The notes under the pieces were generated by a model. That model worked only from the letters and a program-made list of their open reading frames with translations, searched no databases and was not told the origin of the DNA. Below, piece by piece: positions 15,547 to 19,838 of a stretch of DNA of 19,838 nucleotides (positions are counted from its first letter, which is position 1; the number at the start of each line of letters is the position of its first letter). Source of the stretch: Bacteroidota bacterium (GTDB lineage Bacteria > Bacteroidota > Bacteroidia > Flavobacteriales > Weeksellaceae); NCBI GenBank assembly GCA_023433225.1, contig JAEZDQ010000171.1, positions 1 to 19,838 on the forward strand. Direction: 5' to 3'. Made by a program: the position numbers and the translations under genes.

Positions 15547-15554
15547 TACATTTG
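15547..15554 (+). promoter_or_regulatory. Candidate -7 box for the TonB receptor operon
   Basis: TACATTTG fits TAnnTTTG and would leave a leader of about 60 bases. The -33 region has only TTT. The leader includes a small hairpin, CTCTAA (15559-15564) with TTAGAG (15570-15575). Confidence 0.4.
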
Positions 15555-15594
15555 TGCCCTCTAAAAAGCTTAGAGAACGTTTTAAATCAGGACG

Positions 15595-15602
15595 CAAAAA
15601 TA
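15595..15602 (-). promoter_or_regulatory. Candidate -7 box for the exported nuclease gene
   Basis: The minus strand reads TATTTTTG, fitting the consensus, about 57 bases upstream of the nuclease start. It overlaps the leader of the divergent receptor gene, so the two promoters would face each other across the same spacer. Confidence 0.4.
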
Positions 15603-15621
15603 AAGATAAAAAATTCTTTAA

Positions 15622-18405
15622 ATGAATAAATTATTGTTAAGTATGGCTCTGCTCCTTTTTATGGGGATTTCATTGATGGGCCAATCGAAAATTTCGGGCA
15701 CAGTCAAGGACGCGGGTTCCGAAAAACAAATTTATGATTTAACGGTTTTAATGTTGGAAACCGGTGAAGAAGTAAAGACGGACAGGATCGGCTACTTCCA
15801 GTTTGTGGACGTACCGGACGGCAATTATACCCTTCGCATTTCGGGTGTAGGTTATACGCCTTTGGATCATGAGGTAACCGTGGCAGGTGAATCCGTGGAA
15901 TTGGGCAACCTTATGGTTAATTTCAACCCGATGGGTGTGAATGTAGGGTTAATCACCCTGACGGAAGATGAACTTGCCGCCGATGAATCTTCGGCTCAAT
16001 CCTCGGCCGGCTTGTTACAATCCTCCCAAGATGTTTTTGCCAGTACGGCATCTTTCGAATTGGGTGCTTATTGGTTCAAAGTAAGAGGATATGATAACAA
16101 ATACAACGATGTGTTTTTCAATGGCGTTCGGATGAATAAAATCACCAATGACCGGGTGAACTTCGGGAATTGGGGTGGCTTGAATGACGTGACCCGCCGC
16201 CCCATTGAACAAACCATCGGCTCGGAACCTTCTGATTATGCATTTGGTGACGTCGGAGGCGTAACTTATTACGACACCCGACCTTCCCTGATGAGAAAAG
16301 GAACCAGCCTTGCGTATTCATTTACCAACCGTTCCTACAACCAACGTGTTTTGGCTACGTACAATACCGGTTTGATGCAAAACGGATGGGCCTTTATGGG
16401 CTCCGTTGCACGGCGTTGGGCGGAAGAAGGTGCCATAGAAGGAACTTTCTATGATTCTTGGGCATATTATTTTGCCGCAGAGAAAAAGTTCAACGACAAA
16501 CATTCTTTGGTTTTCACAGGACTGGGTTCTCCCACCCGACGCTCTACCAATAGCCCGAATACCCAAGAGATTTATGATATAATGGGCAAAGATTACAATG
16601 CCTATTGGGGATGGCAGGATGGTGAAAAAAGAAGTGAACGCATCCGCAACTTTCACCAACCACTATTTATGCTGACGCACCATTTCAATATTTCACCGAG
16701 AACAAAATTGATTTCTACTTTGGGGTACCAGTTCGGTAAAGACAGTAGGACGCGTTTGGATTGGTTCAAAGCCAATAACCCTTCGCCAATCTACTACCGG
16801 AACCTGCCAAGTTATTACGAAAGTTTAGACGGCACAACGCCCGAAGAAGTGACAGAAATTGTCCGATTGTGGCAAACCGACCAAAATTATTCCCAATTGG
16901 ATTGGACCGATATATACAACCAAAACTACAGCCGTGGCAATGGCGGTGCGGCATACGTCTTGGCAGCGGATGTGACCGAAGAAAACATCATTTCTTTCGC
17001 GTCCAATTTCAAATCTCAGCTTACGGATGATTTCAAGTTGACCGCAGGATTGAATTACCAACATACCACCGCTAATTTCTACCGGGAAGTAGTGGATTTG
17101 TTAGGCGGGCACCATTTCGTCAATTACAATGCTTTCCAAAAGGTACATTACAATATGGACGAAGACGCCAATAGAGAAGTTTATGAAGGCGATAAATACC
17201 AATACGATTATGAAATCGGGCACCAACGTGCAGATGTGTTTGCCCAAGGGGAATACGCCTATAACCAATTCGATTTCACCTTAGGAATTCGAGCCGCTTA
17301 TACTACAATGTTCAGGGAAGGGAATTACCGCCATGAACAATACCAAGACAATTCAAAAGGAAAAAGCAAAAGCTATGACTTTTTCGATTTCGGAGCCAAA
17401 GCACAAGTACAATATAAATTGAACGGAAGAAACTTCTTCCAGTTCAATGCCGTGTACGCCACTTACGCCCCAACCATCGATGAAGTTTTCCCGAATGCAA
17501 GGTCCAATGATTACACGATTGATGAAAACAATTTCTTGCAAGGGGGTGAAAACTTAACGAGTTCAAAAGTATTGACTACCGACATCAACTATATTTTAAG
17601 AGCACCGAGAATCAAAGGACGTGCTACGGCTTTCTACACCAAATTCATGGATGAATATGAGAAAAACTTTGGGTACATCGATACCGGAAGCGGGAGCGGA
17701 AACTTGTTCGGTGCAGAATATATGTACAATGTTGACAAATTATTCTTTGGTGGCGAACTCGCAGCTGAAGTACAGTTGACTACCACTTTAACACTCTCCG
17801 CTGTTGCTTCATTCGGACAATATACCTATGACAACAACCCCTCTTACCAACGTTTTTCGGACAGCTATGACACCGGATTGCTGGAAGGGCAAGATGCTTT
17901 GATTACCGTTGGCGCAACCGCTCCGACTACCACTTACCTCGAAAACTACCGCGTAGCTACCGGCCCTCAACAAGGTTATTCCTTAGGCTTGGAATACCGC
18001 GACCCGAATTTTTGGTGGGTAGGCGCAACCGGAAATTACTTGGCAAGCAACTATTTGGATCCGGCTCCTTACCGCAGGACTTCAGAAGTTTGGGGTGCTG
18101 AGCCTTGGAATTACAGTGAGGAAATGGTTCGGGACTTCTTGCAACAAGAACAATTCTCCGATGAATTTATGTTGAACATCAACGCAGGTAAAACCTTCCG
18201 TTTCGGTAAATATTTCATGGGAATCAGCGCCAATGTAAATAACGTCCTGAACAACCGCCAATACGTGACCGGAGGATTTGAACAGGTCCGTGTCGGAAGC
18301 TTGGATGTTTTGGCAGATAGACCCGGCTATGCCAAAGTTTTCGGGCCGAGGTATTGGTATGACAGGGGCCGTTCTTACTTTATCAATGTTTTCTTCAGAT
18401 TTTAA
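15622..18405 (+). CDS. TonB-dependent outer-membrane receptor with carboxypeptidase-regulatory-like N-domain
   Basis: Outer-membrane beta-barrel transporter energised by TonB/ExbBD. A signal peptide spans 1-20 (ISLMG|QS). Residues about 22-105 form a carboxypeptidase-regulatory-like Ig domain (KISGTVKDAGSEKQIYDLTV, DGNYTLRISGVGYTPLDHEV). A plug domain spans about 125-225 (FELGAYWFKVRGYDNKYNDV, FFNGVRMNK, YAFGDVGGVTYYDTR), followed by a barrel with alternating aromatic strands, ending in a C-terminal Phe (FINVFFRF) as needed for BAM insertion. The 927-residue length is normal for Bacteroidota TonB receptors. No SusD follows; instead a DUF5689 lipoprotein starts 22 bases downstream, surely cotranscribed. 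The substrate is unknown; the divergent exported nuclease/phosphatase suggests a nucleic-acid or phosphate-containing ligand. Confidence 0.93.
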   Translation: MNKLLLSMALLLFMGISLMGQSKISGTVKDAGSEKQIYDLTVLMLETGEEVKTDRIGYFQFVDVPDGNYTLRISGVGYTPLDHEVTVAGESVELGNLMVNFNPMGVNVGLITLTEDELAADESSAQSSAGLLQSSQDVFASTASFELGAYWFKVRGYDNKYNDVFFNGVRMNKITNDRVNFGNWGGLNDVTRRPIEQTIGSEPSDYAFGDVGGVTYYDTRPSLMRKGTSLAYSFTNRSYNQRVLATYNTGLMQNGWAFMGSVARRWAEEGAIEGTFYDSWAYYFAAEKKFNDKHSLVFTGLGSPTRRSTNSPNTQEIYDIMGKDYNAYWGWQDGEKRSERIRNFHQPLFMLTHHFNISPRTKLISTLGYQFGKDSRTRLDWFKANNPSPIYYRNLPSYYESLDGTTPEEVTEIVRLWQTDQNYSQLDWTDIYNQNYSRGNGGAAYVLAADVTEENIISFASNFKSQLTDDFKLTAGLNYQHTTANFYREVVDLLGGHHFVNYNAFQKVHYNMDEDANREVYEGDKYQYDYEIGHQRADVFAQGEYAYNQFDFTLGIRAAYTTMFREGNYRHEQYQDNSKGKSKSYDFFDFGAKAQVQYKLNGRNFFQFNAVYATYAPTIDEVFPNARSNDYTIDENNFLQGGENLTSSKVLTTDINYILRAPRIKGRATAFYTKFMDEYEKNFGYIDTGSGSGNLFGAEYMYNVDKLFFGGELAAEVQLTTTLTLSAVASFGQYTYDNNPSYQRFSDSYDTGLLEGQDALITVGATAPTTTYLENYRVATGPQQGYSLGLEYRDPNFWWVGATGNYLASNYLDPAPYRRTSEVWGAEPWNYSEEMVRDFLQQEQFSDEFMLNINAGKTFRFGKYFMGISANVNNVLNNRQYVTGGFEQVRVGSLDVLADRPGYAKVFGPRYWYDRGRSYFINVFFRF

Positions 18406-18427
18406 TTAACGAATAATTATACTTAAA

Positions 18428-19838
18428 ATGAATACAATCAAAAAAATCCAATTTCTAATCCTGGCAACAGTCGGTTTGTTACTTACCCATTCGTGTGTGC
18501 AGGATGACGATTTCGCGATTCCGCCCATCGTTTGTAACGACACTTGGGAAACGAATCTAACCATTTCGGACTTGTTTTCACAAGTTAACAGCGCAAACGG
18601 AATCCTGTCTTTTGACACAGACCAAATCTTGGAAGGATACGTGGTTTCAAGCGATTCTACCGGAAACTTCTTCAAAACGGTTTCTGTTCAGGACAGCCCT
18701 TCCGACCCAAGCTTGGCTTTACAGGTTGAAATGGACCGGACCAATTTGTTCAACAACTTCCCGCTGGGTTCCAAAATTAAAATCAACCTTAACGGACTGA
18801 ACGTTGGGTACGACCGTGGTGCTTTGAAAATTGGGGAAACTTACCAAGATGCTAACGGCAATACCCGTGTAGGAAGAATGGCAGAATCCAAAATCGACAG
18901 CCATGTGGCAAAATCCTGCGACCCTATTCAGGAAATCCAGCCGGTGGTTTACAATTCCATCTATGAAGCCATTGATGCCGCGAATTCCGTGAGCCATATC
19001 AATACTTTGGTGACCATCCACAATGTACAGTTTGCACAAATTGGCGTGACGTATGCCGATGAGGTGACCCAAACCACTGTCAACCTGACCTTGGAAGGAG
19101 CTACCGAAGCTACCCAAAACCAGACGACCGTATTAAGAACAAGCGGATTTGCGGACTTTGCCGGGGAAGTTGTTCCGGAAGGAAGCGGAAGCATTACAGC
19201 CGTATTGAGTGCGTATGATTCCAATAACAACGGTTCCATTTCAAGAGGCGAATACCAGTTATTCATCCGCGATACCAACGATGTACAGTTCGACAACCCA
19301 CGCTTTGGCGGTGGTGGTGGCGGAAGCGGTGACGGCCCAGGCCCAATCGGCGGAGGAGACGCTGAATTCGTTTCTTGTTTGAGCGAAAACTTCGAATCCT
19401 ATGCGCCCGATACCGAAGAATTCCCGGCTTATGAAAACAATGCTTACAGCGGTAGCCGTTATTGGGGCTTAACTTCATTCGGCGGAAACAAATACATCCA
19501 GATGACGGCCTTCAATTCTGACGATGCGGTCAATACAACTTATTTCGTAGTGCCGGTTAATTTCTCCGAAGCAGATACTTTCTCGTTCAAAACCAAAGAC
19601 GGATACAACAACGGAAACGTATTGACGGTTTATTATTCCACCAACTATACTTTGGGTGGTGACATTGCTGCCGCTACTTTGGTGGACATTACTTCTGCAT
19701 TCAACATTTCTACCGGAAATACCGCAGGATATGGTGCCAACTTCGTGGAATCAGGAGCTTATAGCTTGGCTTCGCTCAGCGGAAACGGTGTCCTAATCTT
19801 CAAGTATGAAGGAGGAAGCGGGGTAACGACGACTATGC
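18428..19838 (+). CDS. DUF5689 lipoprotein, 3'-truncated by the window
   Basis: Open from ATG 18428 to the window end (470 codons, no stop). A signal peptide ends LLLTHSC with the lipid-bearing cysteine at C23; the following VQDDD resembles the acidic lipoprotein export signal that sends Bacteroidota lipoproteins to the cell surface. Residues about 42-290 are a DUF5689 domain (ILEGYVVSSDSTGNFFKTVS, FPLGSKIKINLNGL, YQLFIRDTNDVQFDN). Within it, D264-E275 (DSNNNGSISRGE) fits an EF-hand calcium loop. A Gly-rich linker (294-311) leads to a second beta domain beginning SENFESY, like the choice-of-anchor-J domains common in this phylum. It is 22 bases after the TonB receptor, so it is likely that receptor's surface partner, in place of a SusD. 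A T9SS sorting tail, if any, would lie outside the window. Confidence 0.88.
   Translation, partial: MNTIKKIQFLILATVGLLLTHSCVQDDDFAIPPIVCNDTWETNLTISDLFSQVNSANGILSFDTDQILEGYVVSSDSTGNFFKTVSVQDSPSDPSLALQVEMDRTNLFNNFPLGSKIKINLNGLNVGYDRGALKIGETYQDANGNTRVGRMAESKIDSHVAKSCDPIQEIQPVVYNSIYEAIDAANSVSHINTLVTIHNVQFAQIGVTYADEVTQTTVNLTLEGATEATQNQTTVLRTSGFADFAGEVVPEGSGSITAVLSAYDSNNNGSISRGEYQLFIRDTNDVQFDNPRFGGGGGGSGDGPGPIGGGDAEFVSCLSENFESYAPDTEEFPAYENNAYSGSRYWGLTSFGGNKYIQMTAFNSDDAVNTTYFVVPVNFSEADTFSFKTKDGYNNGNVLTVYYSTNYTLGGDIAAATLVDITSAFNISTGNTAGYGANFVESGAYSLASLSGNGVLIFKYEGGSGVTTTM

Noticed and set aside
15559..15575. Hairpin CTCTAA/TTAGAG in the TonB receptor leader as a riboswitch or attenuator
   Set aside because: It is only six base pairs, mostly A-T, with no T tract or known riboswitch motif; it is mentioned only with the promoter.
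15538..15597. N-terminal extension of the exported nuclease to ATG 15597
   Set aside because: The extension places 20 charged and polar residues before an evident signal peptide and covers most of the divergent spacer with its promoter boxes.
18406..18675. Minus-strand open frame over the start of the DUF5689 lipoprotein
   Set aside because: The plus-strand frame has a lipobox, domain signatures and correct operon spacing; the minus frame has none.

Overview
The window looks like ordinary chromosome of a Bacteroidota bacterium, most likely class Flavobacteriia, order Flavobacteriales; I cannot fix the genus. Support comes from the TAnnTTTG-type -7 promoter boxes, the lack of Shine-Dalgarno sequences, families typical of this group (DUF2480, a DUF5689 lipoprotein, paired periplasmic M16 peptidases, a carboxypeptidase-regulatory-like TonB receptor), and lipoproteins with acidic residues after the acylated cysteine. 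No rRNA, phage, CRISPR array or intact insertion sequence is visible.

Layout. 1-3524: DNA polymerase III alpha subunit (dnaE), 5' end outside the window. 3619-4197: thioredoxin and tRNA-Asp(GTC), each followed by a clear terminator; the tRNA has the only complete -33/-7 promoter I found. 4206-4258: a 53-bp imperfect palindrome that looks like the fused ends of a small transposable element. 4325-5059: Fpg/Nei-type DNA glycosylase, convergent with an alpha/beta hydrolase (5074-5844, minus). Divergent from that is a small unknown lipoprotein (5892-6443, GTG start), then a two-gene operon of M16 zinc peptidases (6514-9883), one with an intact HxxEH site and one without it that carries an extra C-terminal domain. 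10007-10675: a cold-shock protein and a small three-helix membrane protein, separated by a REP-like palindrome. 10714-13585 (minus): probable operon of a VOC-fold protein, an ArsC/Spx-like thioredoxin-fold protein and an exported dipeptidyl-peptidase IV-like S9 peptidase. 13810-14313: DUF2480 protein. 14329-15537 (minus): exported endonuclease/exonuclease/phosphatase-fold enzyme. 15622-19838: a TonB-dependent receptor and a DUF5689 lipoprotein that runs off the window.

How the genes fit together. The front part is housekeeping: replication, redox, tRNA and base-excision repair. The middle part is protein turnover in the envelope (two M16 proteins, one S9 peptidase). The most system-like part is the right end: a secreted metal-dependent nuclease/phosphatase diverges from an outer-membrane TonB receptor and its probable surface lipoprotein. 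Together these suggest capture and breakdown of an external phosphate-rich polymer, possibly DNA, but the substrate is inference. All intergenic spaces are under 300 bases; the larger ones hold terminators, promoter boxes or short palindromes, which are listed.
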